In this document: positions 53,241-61,746 of the stretch, piece by piece | How positions within the stretch are numbered: position 1 is the first letter of the stretch | Layout of the letters: the number at the start of each line of letters is the position of its first letter | NCBI GenBank assembly: GCA_002371265.1 | Contig: DFGT01000023.1 | Coordinates: 21,985-85,984, forward strand | DNA: 64,000 nucleotides | DNA from: Bacteroidales bacterium UBA3743 | GTDB taxonomy: Bacteria; Bacteroidota; Bacteroidia; Bacteroidales; Paludibacteraceae | Direction of reading: 5' to 3' | Position numbers and translations under genes: made by a program | Notes under the pieces: generated by a model | What the model was told of the DNA's origin: nothing | Database searches by the model: none | Seen by the model: only the letters and a program-made list of their open reading frames with translations

Positions 53241-54170
53241 ATGATATATTATTTACTAGTAATCGCCGCCGCTATTGGTTTTATAACCTTAATATTTTTA
53301 TTTTTCCACATTGTTTTCTCTCTATTTGAAAACGAAAAAACTAAAAATAAAAGAACAAAAGAAGAGGAAGACCAAATATTTGTAACCAACGCATTGATTA
53401 TCATGGCAAAGGTGATGGCTGCAGACCGGACCAATATGGTGTGCGAATTAGACATCATCAAGCAATTCATCAAGAGATACGATGAAGCTCATTTCAAAGA
53501 ACGGGTGAAATTTGTGAAAGAATACGCCTTAAAATTCAAGAATTATAACGAGACGGCTCTTTCAGATTGTGATAATTTGATAGAAACAATAAATAAGGTA
53601 TCGAATTTCACCAGAAAAAAATGGTTTCTTGAATATCTGTTTGAAATTGCCTTTTCCGACGGTTCGTGTAGTGCTGAAGAAAAGTTATTTCTAAAAAGGA
53701 TTACAGAGAAATTGAATGGCATGAATTCAAGTACCTACAATATTTATGAAAAGAAATACCAAAAGAAAAACCAAACCTTTACAGGTACACGAGACACCGA
53801 AGAATACAGCCAATACGAGTATGAATCCACAGACAACGATTCAACATCAAGCAACAGATACAGTTCATATTCCCAAAACGGATCTTCATATAACACAGGA
53901 AGTTATTATCAATCTACAGGTTCAAATTCAAGTTATAGTTCAAATACATCCAAACCGCTTACAGAGCTACAGAAAGCATACGCAGCTTTGGATTTGACAG
54001 AAGAAGCCACAGACAGAGAGATCAAAGCCCGACGTCGCAATCTTATGCGTCTTAACCATCCCGATCTAGTGGCAAACAAAGGTGAGGCAGCAGTCAATAT
54101 GGCTAATCTAAGATGCCAGGAAATCAATAAAGCATTTGAATTGATTAAGGCGACGAGGGGGATGAAATAA
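53241..54170 (+). CDS. Membrane-anchored TerB / J-domain protein (DjlA-like)
   Basis: 309 residues. N-terminal TM helix (about 2-28), a TerB-like helical domain (about 45-170; IIMAKVMAADRTN and FLEYLFEIAFSDGSCSAEEK repeat the A.aDG.....E pattern), a Ser/Tyr/Thr-rich linker (about 180-235) and a C-terminal J domain (about 240-305) with the HPD motif in LMRLNHPDLVA. This is the DjlA plan: a membrane-tethered co-chaperone that stimulates DnaK. An ATG at 53231 is out of frame. The TerB part is relevant to the TerB-like family at 8.7-13.9 kb. Confidence 0.85.
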   Translation: MIYYLLVIAAAIGFITLIFLFFHIVFSLFENEKTKNKRTKEEEDQIFVTNALIIMAKVMAADRTNMVCELDIIKQFIKRYDEAHFKERVKFVKEYALKFKNYNETALSDCDNLIETINKVSNFTRKKWFLEYLFEIAFSDGSCSAEEKLFLKRITEKLNGMNSSTYNIYEKKYQKKNQTFTGTRDTEEYSQYEYESTDNDSTSSNRYSSYSQNGSSYNTGSYYQSTGSNSSYSSNTSKPLTELQKAYAALDLTEEATDREIKARRRNLMRLNHPDLVANKGEAAVNMANLRCQEINKAFELIKATRGMK

Positions 54171-54202
54171 GAATTAAGAATTAAAAATGATAAATTAGAA
54201 AT

Positions 54203-54237
54203 ACAAAAAATCCGACATCAACAAGATGCCGGATTTT
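54203..54237. terminator. Bidirectional terminator
   Basis: AAAATCCGACATC / GATGCCGGATTTT stem with one mismatch between convergent genes; A and T tracts flank it on both sides. Confidence 0.8.
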
Positions 54238-54260
54238 AATATTATCAAATTAGTGTCACA

Positions 54261-57200
54261 TCACTTGTCTCCTCTATACAGAGTAAAATGTCCCATATAA
54301 ATTTTATCCAATTCATCGATAGAGATTTCATACCAATAGTCGGTAGATGGCAGAGGATGACCCAAATATGTTCCATCCCATCCATCAAAACTCTCACTAG
54401 TAGCACTCATCAGTTTTTTTCCCATTCGATCATATAATGTAATTCTTGCTGACGGATATTTCTCGATATTTTTGATTTCCCACTTGTCGTTTATTCCGTC
54501 TCCATTTGGGGTGAAAGATGGAGAAACCTCCAATTCATATTTGTTTGTTTTAAATACAGTATCAGCAATACAATCTTCCTCATCCTTCACTGTAATACTG
54601 TATTCCTTACCGTAAATTATATCTGTCAGTGTATTAGAAGATTGGAACCCATCTCCAAAATCATAACTGTAGTTGCCAGCTCCACCTTTAGCCTCCGCAA
54701 CAATTTCTCTGTTGCCACTATCGTCTATCTTCTCAAACATTAATTCACCATATTTAGAGATAGAGAAAAACACACTGTCGGTTTTGCAAGTGTCAGTCAT
54801 CGCATATATTGTCAAAGAATCTTCTTCAGCAGGAAGAAATAAGGTATGAGTCTTACCTTCACATTCACTTGGAATTGGCGATTCGTTTCCCTTTACATAA
54901 AATGCGTCGATAGGCTCATCATTATTCTGATATAATACAACTTCAACATCTTCACTGCGGTCAAAACATATTTTTGTTTCTGATTTTTTCGCTGTAAAAT
55001 CACCCTCTACAAATGTAAATTCAGTCTTAGGGCATATCTTTTTGATTGATAAAACCACACTGTCTGTCATACAAGTATCACTCATCGCATATATTGTCAC
55101 CGAATCCTCTTCAACAGGAATATACAACATATGTTTCTTTCCTAAAGATTCACTTTTAATCGGAGTATCACATCCCCTCATATAAAATGCGTCAAAAGGC
55201 TCACTATTATTCTGATATAGTACTATTTTCAAATCTTCAGTACGGTTGAAATAGATTGTTGTATCCAATTTTTTAGCTGTAAAATCACCGTCTACAAAAG
55301 AAAACTCCGTACTTGGGCATACCTTATCAATAGTGAAAATTACGCTGTCAGTCTTGCAAGTATCATTCATCGCATAGATTGTAAACGTTCCTTTTTCCGC
55401 AGGAAGATACAATGTATGTTTCTTTCCTGATGATTCACTAAGAACAGTTTTTTCGCTTCCTCTTATATAAAAGGCGTCAAAAGGCTCACTATTATTCTGA
55501 TATAGTACTATTTTCAAATCTTCAGTACGGTTGAAATAGATTGTTGTATCCAATTTTTTAGCTGTAAAATCACCGTCTACAAAAGAAAACTCCATACTTG
55601 GGCATACCTTATCAATAGTGAAAATTACGCTGTCAGTCTTGCAGGTATCATTCATCGCATAGATTGTAAACGTTCCTTTTTCCGCAGGAAGATACAATGT
55701 ATGTTTCTTTCCTGATGATTCACTAAGAACAGGTTTTTCGCTTCCTCTTATATAAAAGGCGTCAATAGTTTCACTATCATTCTGATACAATATTATTTTT
55801 ATATCATCCGTATGATTATGATAAACTGTAGTATCGTAATCTTTTGCTTTTATATCATCCTCTACAAATGTAAATTTCGTTTTAGGACATTTATACTCTT
55901 CACAATAAAAACCAAGATTATATGGTTCAGTACGAATTGCACACGGGTCATCCGGGAATCCATTCTCTAATTTTTGCTGAATAACCTCTTCTGACTCAGC
56001 AAGAATAACCTTGTACATTGGATGATATTCACCTTCCTCCCAAGAATAAGTAAAAAATGTATCTTTCTCTGCAGGAAGCGACACCCATGGCGAATCTGGA
56101 GAATTCTTTCTTTGCCAAAGAAATGCCGCGTTTGGATGTCTGTAGCGCCACTCTTCAAATCCATTCCATTGACCGACTCGCTTTCCTTCATCCATACGAC
56201 AATAAAATCCATTAGAAAGAATTTTATTTGGTTTTCTATCAACATTACTACCATGAGAAGGTACTCTTACTCCACAAATAGAGAAAGCACATTCATCCAT
56301 CGTAAATGTCACGTAATCACTCATTTTTTCTCCTTCTGCATTTGTAGACTCATAATCTAACTCTACGACAGCTATAAATCCCTCATTATGATAGTCAGAA
56401 GGTGGGGTAAACGGCAAATTTGGTTTGTATAATTCAAAGCCTTTGAATGTATAAAAAAATGTCTGAGAGGCTAAAGTGTCTCCATTTTTGGGATCCAGAA
56501 TTGTTATTTTGGGAAAAATACGTGTTCCACTTGGAGATCCGACACTAGATATAAATGTATAGAACACATAATCTTTGCATGGACAAAGAGGTTGTCCTCC
56601 AGAAAACAATCTATACAATCTAGGAATCTTTTTATACTCATCCTTACTCATCATTATAAATACAAAAGCATCTCCACTAAATGGAGAAAGAAGTTTAGAT
56701 GTTGCCGATGAGTCAATAATATTACCATCTTCATCCTTAATTGAAGAAAATTGATATTTTCTTGGACATTCCTCACATTCCTTAGTATAAATTGCAGAAT
56801 CTGGATTCGAACAAATCAAATACTGTCCCCACGTCATTTCTTCTGTTCCACCTGGAATATATTTGTTTACCTTTACAGCAGTGTCATATCTACAACTACG
56901 ATCACTACAAAGGCCAAATGTTTCATATCTGGTACACAAATAATCAGGATCATAATCGCACGTCGGTTCAGGCAGCATACTATGCAATGTTTTGCTAATT
57001 GTATATTTTACTTTATTATTAACAGGTACACCGTTTTCACCTATGTATTCCGCATTTTTCTTTGCACTTGCTTCTGTTGAATCAGACACAACAACAGCAC
57101 GAAAAATCAAGTTTGTCGTACCATCCTCCATCACATGAAGCTCGTCTTTATTCACTCCGCTCTGACCATATATATTCGTCCAAGAAATTCCACCATTCTC

Positions 57201-57446
57201 ACTTTGTTGCCATAGAACATAAGCAACATTATCTGCCAATCTCCATTGTTTGAAACGTCGATATCTTATAGTATAAATTCCTTCGAATTCACATCCATTT
57301 CCGAAATCAGAAGCAACAGAGGTTTCATAAAATGAAAGTATCGGCAAATTAGTCGACTCCGCTTTTACTCTCGGAAACAAACAAAACAACATGAACATAA
57401 TACTTAAAATTCTGTATTTTCTCGGACTAAATCTCGAATCGCACAT
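54261..57446 (-). CDS. Giant secreted protein with type B T9SS domain and 95-residue repeats
   Basis: 1061 residues. Signal peptide near residues 10-30 (ILSIMFMLFCLFPRVKA). The N-terminal part (about 35-540) has Cys-paired beta modules including a repeated W...W.Q..E theme (VLWQQSENGGISWTNI; FLWQRKNSPDSPWVSL). Four tandem repeats of about 95 residues follow (C[PK].T.F.FV.[GD]D..AK...T...NR.ED), very similar to one another, then a PKD-like module. The last 85 residues are the gliding-motility-type C-terminal domain (CHU_C, SFTPNGDGINDKWEIKNIEK), the type B sorting signal of T9SS. Surface protein or adhesin; ligand unknown. Confidence 0.85.
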   Translation of the reverse strand: MCDSRFSPRKYRILSIMFMLFCLFPRVKAESTNLPILSFYETSVASDFGNGCEFEGIYTIRYRRFKQWRLADNVAYVLWQQSENGGISWTNIYGQSGVNKDELHVMEDGTTNLIFRAVVVSDSTEASAKKNAEYIGENGVPVNNKVKYTISKTLHSMLPEPTCDYDPDYLCTRYETFGLCSDRSCRYDTAVKVNKYIPGGTEEMTWGQYLICSNPDSAIYTKECEECPRKYQFSSIKDEDGNIIDSSATSKLLSPFSGDAFVFIMMSKDEYKKIPRLYRLFSGGQPLCPCKDYVFYTFISSVGSPSGTRIFPKITILDPKNGDTLASQTFFYTFKGFELYKPNLPFTPPSDYHNEGFIAVVELDYESTNAEGEKMSDYVTFTMDECAFSICGVRVPSHGSNVDRKPNKILSNGFYCRMDEGKRVGQWNGFEEWRYRHPNAAFLWQRKNSPDSPWVSLPAEKDTFFTYSWEEGEYHPMYKVILAESEEVIQQKLENGFPDDPCAIRTEPYNLGFYCEEYKCPKTKFTFVEDDIKAKDYDTTVYHNHTDDIKIILYQNDSETIDAFYIRGSEKPVLSESSGKKHTLYLPAEKGTFTIYAMNDTCKTDSVIFTIDKVCPSMEFSFVDGDFTAKKLDTTIYFNRTEDLKIVLYQNNSEPFDAFYIRGSEKTVLSESSGKKHTLYLPAEKGTFTIYAMNDTCKTDSVIFTIDKVCPSTEFSFVDGDFTAKKLDTTIYFNRTEDLKIVLYQNNSEPFDAFYMRGCDTPIKSESLGKKHMLYIPVEEDSVTIYAMSDTCMTDSVVLSIKKICPKTEFTFVEGDFTAKKSETKICFDRSEDVEVVLYQNNDEPIDAFYVKGNESPIPSECEGKTHTLFLPAEEDSLTIYAMTDTCKTDSVFFSISKYGELMFEKIDDSGNREIVAEAKGGAGNYSYDFGDGFQSSNTLTDIIYGKEYSITVKDEEDCIADTVFKTNKYELEVSPSFTPNGDGINDKWEIKNIEKYPSARITLYDRMGKKLMSATSESFDGWDGTYLGHPLPSTDYWYEISIDELDKIYMGHFTLYRGDK
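54745..55895 (-). repeat. Four 285-bp tandem repeats in the type B protein
   Basis: Units are phased at 285 bp (95 codons); corresponding CP[KS].[TE]F starts fall near 55890, 55605, 55320 and 55035. Units 2 and 3 are nearly identical in DNA, indicating recent duplication or conversion; the outer ones are more diverged. Confidence 0.75.
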
Positions 57447-57487
57447 ACCCTATAATCAATATATCAAAAATTATTTAACACCATCTA

Positions 57488-57520
57488 CAAAAATACATAT
57501 TATTTTATAATAACGAACAA
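57488..57520 (-). promoter_or_regulatory. Putative promoter of the type B protein gene
   Basis: Minus strand TTG (57520-57518), 22 nt, TATTTTTG (57495-57488), 42 nt before the start codon. Confidence 0.45.
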
Positions 57521-57533
57521 TTGACTAATAAAA

Positions 57534-57562
57534 AATAAAAAAGACGTGAATAAATCACGTCT
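57534..57562 (-). terminator. Terminator of the XRE regulator gene
   Basis: AAGACGTGA / TCACGTCTT stem with a 5-nt loop, then a T-rich tract on the minus strand, 30 nt past the stop. Confidence 0.75.
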
Positions 57563-57591
57563 TATATTAAGATCTTTATGTATAATAATGA

Positions 57592-58197
57592 TTATAACCG
57601 ATTTAGTGAATATTCGGCAAAAGTGTCATCATCGTAAAGCACTATAATTTTCTTCACAGCCTTCTCTTTTGCTTTACTATGCGCGTCAACAATATTCTTA
57701 AATGATTCCGAATTGATAAATGAGTCTATTATTTCAGTTTCTGATTTCTGCGGAATAACAGTTGTTTCTTTTGTTTTAGACGAAGGATCTTCTATAGTTT
57801 TTGTTGATTTCAAATCATCCACATTTGTGTCTATATTATAGTCAATCTCGTCCTCTTCATTATTTTTCTCAAAATCTGTCTCATCCGATTTTACAGGATC
57901 GTTGTCGAAAATAGTGCGGTTTGTTTGAGCTGGCGACGCTGCAAAATTTGAATCAACTTGTTTATTTTCAATAGTATTGTCATTTCCTCCATTCAGCATA
58001 GGACCTGTGCCATACAACATCCATTCCCATGATATTTCAGGAAATGTCTCATGTATTTTCATCACAACATCCAAACTTGGATTGTTTCTTCCATTTAATA
58101 TATGTGAAAGAGAAGCTGATTTGATTCCAGTGCGTGAAGCAAACACGCCTAGTGATAAACCGCTATATTCTTGTATTTTCTTTATTCTGTCTTTCAT
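57592..58197 (-). CDS. XRE-family transcriptional regulator
   Basis: 201 residues from the ATG at 58197 (MKDRIKKIQEYSGLSLG). HTH_3 domain in the first 70 residues: LSLGVFASRTGIKSASLSHI with the NGRNNPSLDVVMKI recognition/dimer segment and WEWMLYGTGPML, the layout of Bacteroidota phage-repressor-like proteins. The remaining 130 residues are acidic and disordered (DETDFEKNNEEDEIDYN), ending with a short helix and IIVLYDDDTFAEYSL. No S24 peptidase domain. A consensus promoter and several TTTACAT motifs lie upstream, suggesting autoregulation. Confidence 0.85.
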   Translation of the reverse strand: MKDRIKKIQEYSGLSLGVFASRTGIKSASLSHILNGRNNPSLDVVMKIHETFPEISWEWMLYGTGPMLNGGNDNTIENKQVDSNFAASPAQTNRTIFDNDPVKSDETDFEKNNEEDEIDYNIDTNVDDLKSTKTIEDPSSKTKETTVIPQKSETEIIDSFINSESFKNIVDAHSKAKEKAVKKIIVLYDDDTFAEYSLNRL

Positions 58198-58236
58198 TAC
58201 AAATAATATTAAAATGTAATAACAATTGTAACACCG

Positions 58237-58268
58237 CAAAGATAATTACATTTTTAAATCTATACAAA
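58237..58268 (-). promoter_or_regulatory. Promoter of the XRE regulator
   Basis: Minus strand TTTG (58268-58265), 20-nt spacer, TATCTTTG (58244-58237): a full consensus match. A TTACATTTTTA motif lies inside the spacer. Confidence 0.65.
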
Positions 58269-59177
58269 TATAAATTTACTTTTTTATATGCAATTTTACA
58301 TCTAGCACATCAATTAACACATGTATTAATATTACATTTGTTTATGCGTCTGTTTTACATTTTTATATAAAAAAAGACAATAATTCTACAAATGGATTAT
58401 TTTACATCATGATATAAAACTTATTTACACTTTAACATTAAATAAAAGTCGTAAAAAACTAAAATTCAGCATACAAACACAAAATATTATTAAAAAAATC
58501 ACATATTTTACAAAATTCATACATATGATTGAAAATTATTTAATCATATACATCAAATAATAATGTACAAAATACTGATTTTTAATAAAAAGACAAAACA
58601 ATAACACTCAATAAATAAGTAAATTTTACTTTTGTTGTATGTAAATATAGCCGTTACTTTTGTTAAATTTCCTATCTCTATGCATATATATTTTTATATG
58701 CATATATTTTTGTAATCATTTGTGTCTGCAACCATATTTGATAACATTTGTAAAAAATTAACACTCTCCTACTCCACCAATTTCTTATATTTCTAAATTC
58801 TATTTGTCTTTGAAATTTCAACTTTATTATCGAAAAAGAAACTAAGCCTTCAGATTATATTCCAAAATTTCGTCGTTTCCTTTTAACATTACAAAATTCG
58901 CACCTTGATATGCCAACTTTAAGCATAGCTTGTCTTTTTTTAATAAAAAATTCAAAAATTCTCTATTTCAGAACGATTTTCATTTATTTCATCAAAAACG
59001 TGCTCAACCATTAATCACAAATAAACATATGCTTTTCAACAACTTAACCTCAATTTTATGCATTTTTAACTCGCTGAGAATCGAATAAAAATCAATTTGT
59101 GCATCATTGCCCAGCTATTTTTTAGTTTTATTAACTCTAATTATCTATAATTATGAATCTTCCTAATTAAAAAGTGT

Positions 59178-59185
59178 TATCTTTG
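59178..59185 (+). promoter_or_regulatory. -7 element of the lolA-trxB operon
   Basis: TATCTTTG, matching TAnnTTTG, 81 nt upstream of the lolA start, leaving a leader of about 75 nt. Confidence 0.45.
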
Positions 59186-59265
59186 AAAAAGTTTTGAAAT
59201 TATAGGCAAAACAATTTTTTATGTTTAGACAACAAAGTTTTAACAATAAATTAATCTGATAGAAA

Positions 59266-59916
59266 ATGAAAGGATTACATATAATAACATTCTTATTTAT
59301 TATGCTTCACTCAATAGCATTCTCACAAGATGCTGTTGATCCTAAAGCCATGGCTTTACTCGACAAGTCGACTTCTTCATTCAACCAGTCTAACAAAAGT
59401 TCCAAAATTGATTTCTCTTGCATTGTGGAAAACACCCAAAGCGGCAAGAAGCAAAATCTGAAAGGTTATCTTCTCTTAAAAGGAGAAAAATTCAAATTGT
59501 CTGTGGCTGGCGTCGACACTTATTTCGATGGCAAAACTGAATATGTCTACATGCCTGAGTCTGCTGAAGTCACTGTGAGCGAACCAGGAAAGGAAGAGGT
59601 AAAAAAAATAAATCCGATTCTTATTATAACATCCTACAAATCAGGATATAAAATGCTTTATATCGGAGAAACTACAGACAATGGAAACGCAGTTGAGATT
59701 GCGGAATTGTATCCAGAAGACAGAAAAAGTCCGTATGCCCGTATTTCCATCTCCGTGGACAAATCGTCTATGAAGCCTCATGCCATCAAACTTCAGGGAA
59801 AAAGTGGAGTCAACACTACAATCTCCGTCGACAAATATACAGACATGGCAATTGACGACCGTCAGTTTGCATTCGATTTGACAAGAAAAGATATAGAAAT
59901 AATTGACTTAAGATAA
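59266..59916 (+). CDS. lolA: LolA-like outer-membrane lipoprotein carrier
   Basis: 216 residues. Signal peptide MKGLHIITFLFIMLHSIAFS, then a single LolA/LolB-type beta-barrel fold: SSKIDFSCIVEN, GYLLLKGEKFKLSVAGVDTY, FDGKTEYVYMPES, VTVSEP, and ISVDKSSMKPHAIKLQGKSG. Carries lipoproteins across the periplasm; relevant here because the window encodes many. Length matches the Bacteroidota form. Ten nt separate it from trxB. Confidence 0.88.
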   Translation: MKGLHIITFLFIMLHSIAFSQDAVDPKAMALLDKSTSSFNQSNKSSKIDFSCIVENTQSGKKQNLKGYLLLKGEKFKLSVAGVDTYFDGKTEYVYMPESAEVTVSEPGKEEVKKINPILIITSYKSGYKMLYIGETTDNGNAVEIAELYPEDRKSPYARISISVDKSSMKPHAIKLQGKSGVNTTISVDKYTDMAIDDRQFAFDLTRKDIEIIDLR

Positions 59917-59926
59917 AATCACAACG

Positions 59927-60853
59927 ATGAAAGAAACTACAAAATGCCTGATTATCGGATCTGGACCCGCTGGTTACACAGCTGCAATTTACGCGTCCAG
60001 AGCCAATCTAAAACCAATTTTAATCGAGGGTCTGCTTCCTGGCGGCCAATTGACTCAAACCACAACAGTGGAGAATTTTCCTGGCTATCCTGATGGAGTG
60101 ACAGGCTTTGACATGATGGATGACATGCGTAATCAAGCATTGAGATTCGGTGCAGACATACGCTCTGGATTCGTCACAAAAGTAAGTCTTGAAGGCAAGA
60201 AAAAAAGTGTCATTGTTGACGACGAGATTGAGATAGAGGCCGACTCTGTGATTATCGCTACTGGAGCAAGCGCCAAACATCTCGGCATCGACGACGAAAG
60301 AAAATATGCAGGTATGGGTGTCTCTGCCTGCGCCACTTGTGACGGATTCTTTTTCCGCAAAAAAACAGTTTGTGTTGTAGGCGGAGGAGACACTGCTTGT
60401 GCCGACGCTTTATATCTAGCCGGACTATGTCAAAAGGTGTATTTGGTGGTTAGAAAAGACTATTTAAGGGCGAGCAAAGTGATGGCGGAGCGAGTAGCGT
60501 CGCAAGAGAATATTGAAATTCTATTCAATCATGAATTGATTGGAATCGAAGGCGACGGGAAGGTTGAGAAAGCCAATCTTGTCTGCAACAAAGACAACTC
60601 TACCAAAAGCATTTCAACAGACGGAATCTTCATCGCCATTGGTCACCATCCAAACACAGAATTGGTGAAAGATGTGATAAAAACCGACGAAGCAGGTTAC
60701 ATTGTAACAAACAACGGCACTTCGCACACAAATATCGAAGGAGTGTTCGCTGCAGGCGACGTTTGTGATCCTCACTACCGTCAGGCTATCACAGCAGCTG
60801 CAAGTGGCTGTAAAGCAGCATTGGATGCCGAACACTACCTGTTGGAAGCATAA
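59927..60853 (+). CDS. trxB: Thioredoxin reductase
   Basis: 308 residues. NADPH-dependent reduction of thioredoxin. FAD-binding GSGPAGYTAAIYASRA, redox-active CATCDG (Cys135/Cys138 approximately), NADPH-binding VVGGGDTACADALYLA, and the C-terminal FAD motif GVFAAGDVCDPHYRQAITAA. Length normal. Second gene of the lolA-trxB pair, ended by the hairpin at 60878-60912. Confidence 0.96.
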   Translation: MKETTKCLIIGSGPAGYTAAIYASRANLKPILIEGLLPGGQLTQTTTVENFPGYPDGVTGFDMMDDMRNQALRFGADIRSGFVTKVSLEGKKKSVIVDDEIEIEADSVIIATGASAKHLGIDDERKYAGMGVSACATCDGFFFRKKTVCVVGGGDTACADALYLAGLCQKVYLVVRKDYLRASKVMAERVASQENIEILFNHELIGIEGDGKVEKANLVCNKDNSTKSISTDGIFIAIGHHPNTELVKDVIKTDEAGYIVTNNGTSHTNIEGVFAAGDVCDPHYRQAITAAASGCKAALDAEHYLLEA

Positions 60854-60877
60854 AGAATTTTGCTTGGAAACACAATA

Positions 60878-60912
60878 GAAAGACGCGAGTAATTGCGTCT
60901 TTCTTATTTTTT
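60878..60912 (+). terminator. Terminator between convergent trxB and DUF3307 gene
   Basis: AAAGACGC...GCGTCTTT stem with an 8-nt loop and TCTTATTTTTT after it. Confidence 0.8.
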
Positions 60913-60914
60913 AA

Positions 60915-61721
60915 TTACAACATAAGCATGCATTTGTTTGTCAGAAAGCCAATCACAATAGCCATTCCAAAACTCATCAATGTTCCTACCAAAACATACT
61001 CTGTCTGAGTTTCCGCATTATTATCCTTAAAGCGTAAAATGGATTTGGCTGCTATTAAAAATCCTATAATATCAATGTGTCCAACCAATATCGATACAAA
61101 ACATAATAGACGCTCCAAACTGCCTATTATATGACCGGCATTCTGTATTCTGAATTTTCTTTCAGACTCCTCGCTAGAATCTGTATCTGATTTTGCTAAA
61201 GATGATCCTATCTTATACTTCTCCAAAAACAATTTTATTGTGATGTTGGATGGCTTGCAACATAAATAACTGCCTACAAACAAAAGAATCAGTTTATCAA
61301 CACTGTAAAACTCTAAATCACAGGTCTTCCAATCGTCTTTACAATATAATAAAAATATCGACGCCGCAATGATCAAAACTATAATATGCAACACCTGATC
61401 AACACAGAATGCATTGAATTGAGCATCTGCCAATTTGTCGTTATCTGTGATTTTTTCCTTAAATCTTTTTGCCAACATCGACTTCACTCCATCAAAAAGC
61501 AAGTGGGATGCTCCTATTAACGAAGCACATAATACTGATTCTAGCAATATTCCAGGACTGTAAAGAACTATCCATGAAAATAGACCTACAATAAAAGCAT
61601 GGATATACAACTGCCATGACGAGAATCTCTTATTCTCACAAAACTTATCCGTCTGCAACATGAAATCGCAAACTAAATGTACTGCGAAAAACCTTAAAAA
61701 TAATTTGATAAACAATAGCAT
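60915..61721 (-). CDS. DUF3307 family membrane protein
   Basis: 268 residues with about six to seven TM helices. DUF3307 is recognised from HLVCDFMLQTDKFCENKR (His15, Asp19), LYIHAFIVG (His41), GASHLLFDGVKSML (His73, Asp77) and a later DQVLHIIVL; these membrane-embedded His/Asp residues suggest a metal-dependent membrane enzyme or effector, but function is not established. The C-terminal part (SKDTDSSEESERKFRIQNAGH region) is less conserved. It lies 25 nt downstream of the SatD-like gene on the same transcript, a pairing I regard as meaningful. Confidence 0.8.
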   Translation of the reverse strand: MLLFIKLFLRFFAVHLVCDFMLQTDKFCENKRFSSWQLYIHAFIVGLFSWIVLYSPGILLESVLCASLIGASHLLFDGVKSMLAKRFKEKITDNDKLADAQFNAFCVDQVLHIIVLIIAASIFLLYCKDDWKTCDLEFYSVDKLILLFVGSYLCCKPSNITIKLFLEKYKIGSSLAKSDTDSSEESERKFRIQNAGHIIGSLERLLCFVSILVGHIDIIGFLIAAKSILRFKDNNAETQTEYVLVGTLMSFGMAIVIGFLTNKCMLML

Positions 61722-61746
61722 ACCGTACTGTTTTTTACCGTTTATA

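Larger units (their letters stand above)
58198..59265. other. Long AT-rich gene-free region
   Basis: 1068 nt between the XRE gene and lolA. The first 250 nt hold repeated TTTACAT/TTACATTT motifs (58246, 58303, 58329, 58352, 58400, 58430 and, inverted, 58212). The rest is very AT-rich with no codon structure, tRNA or hairpin-plus-T features recognised. A -7 box for lolA (TATCTTTG) lies at 59178-59185. It could hold an unrecognised small RNA. Confidence 0.5.

Noticed and set aside
58240..59265. Replication origin or tRNA cluster in the AT-rich kilobase
   Set aside because: No DnaA-box cluster, dnaA/dnaN neighbour, or tRNA cloverleaf could be recognised.
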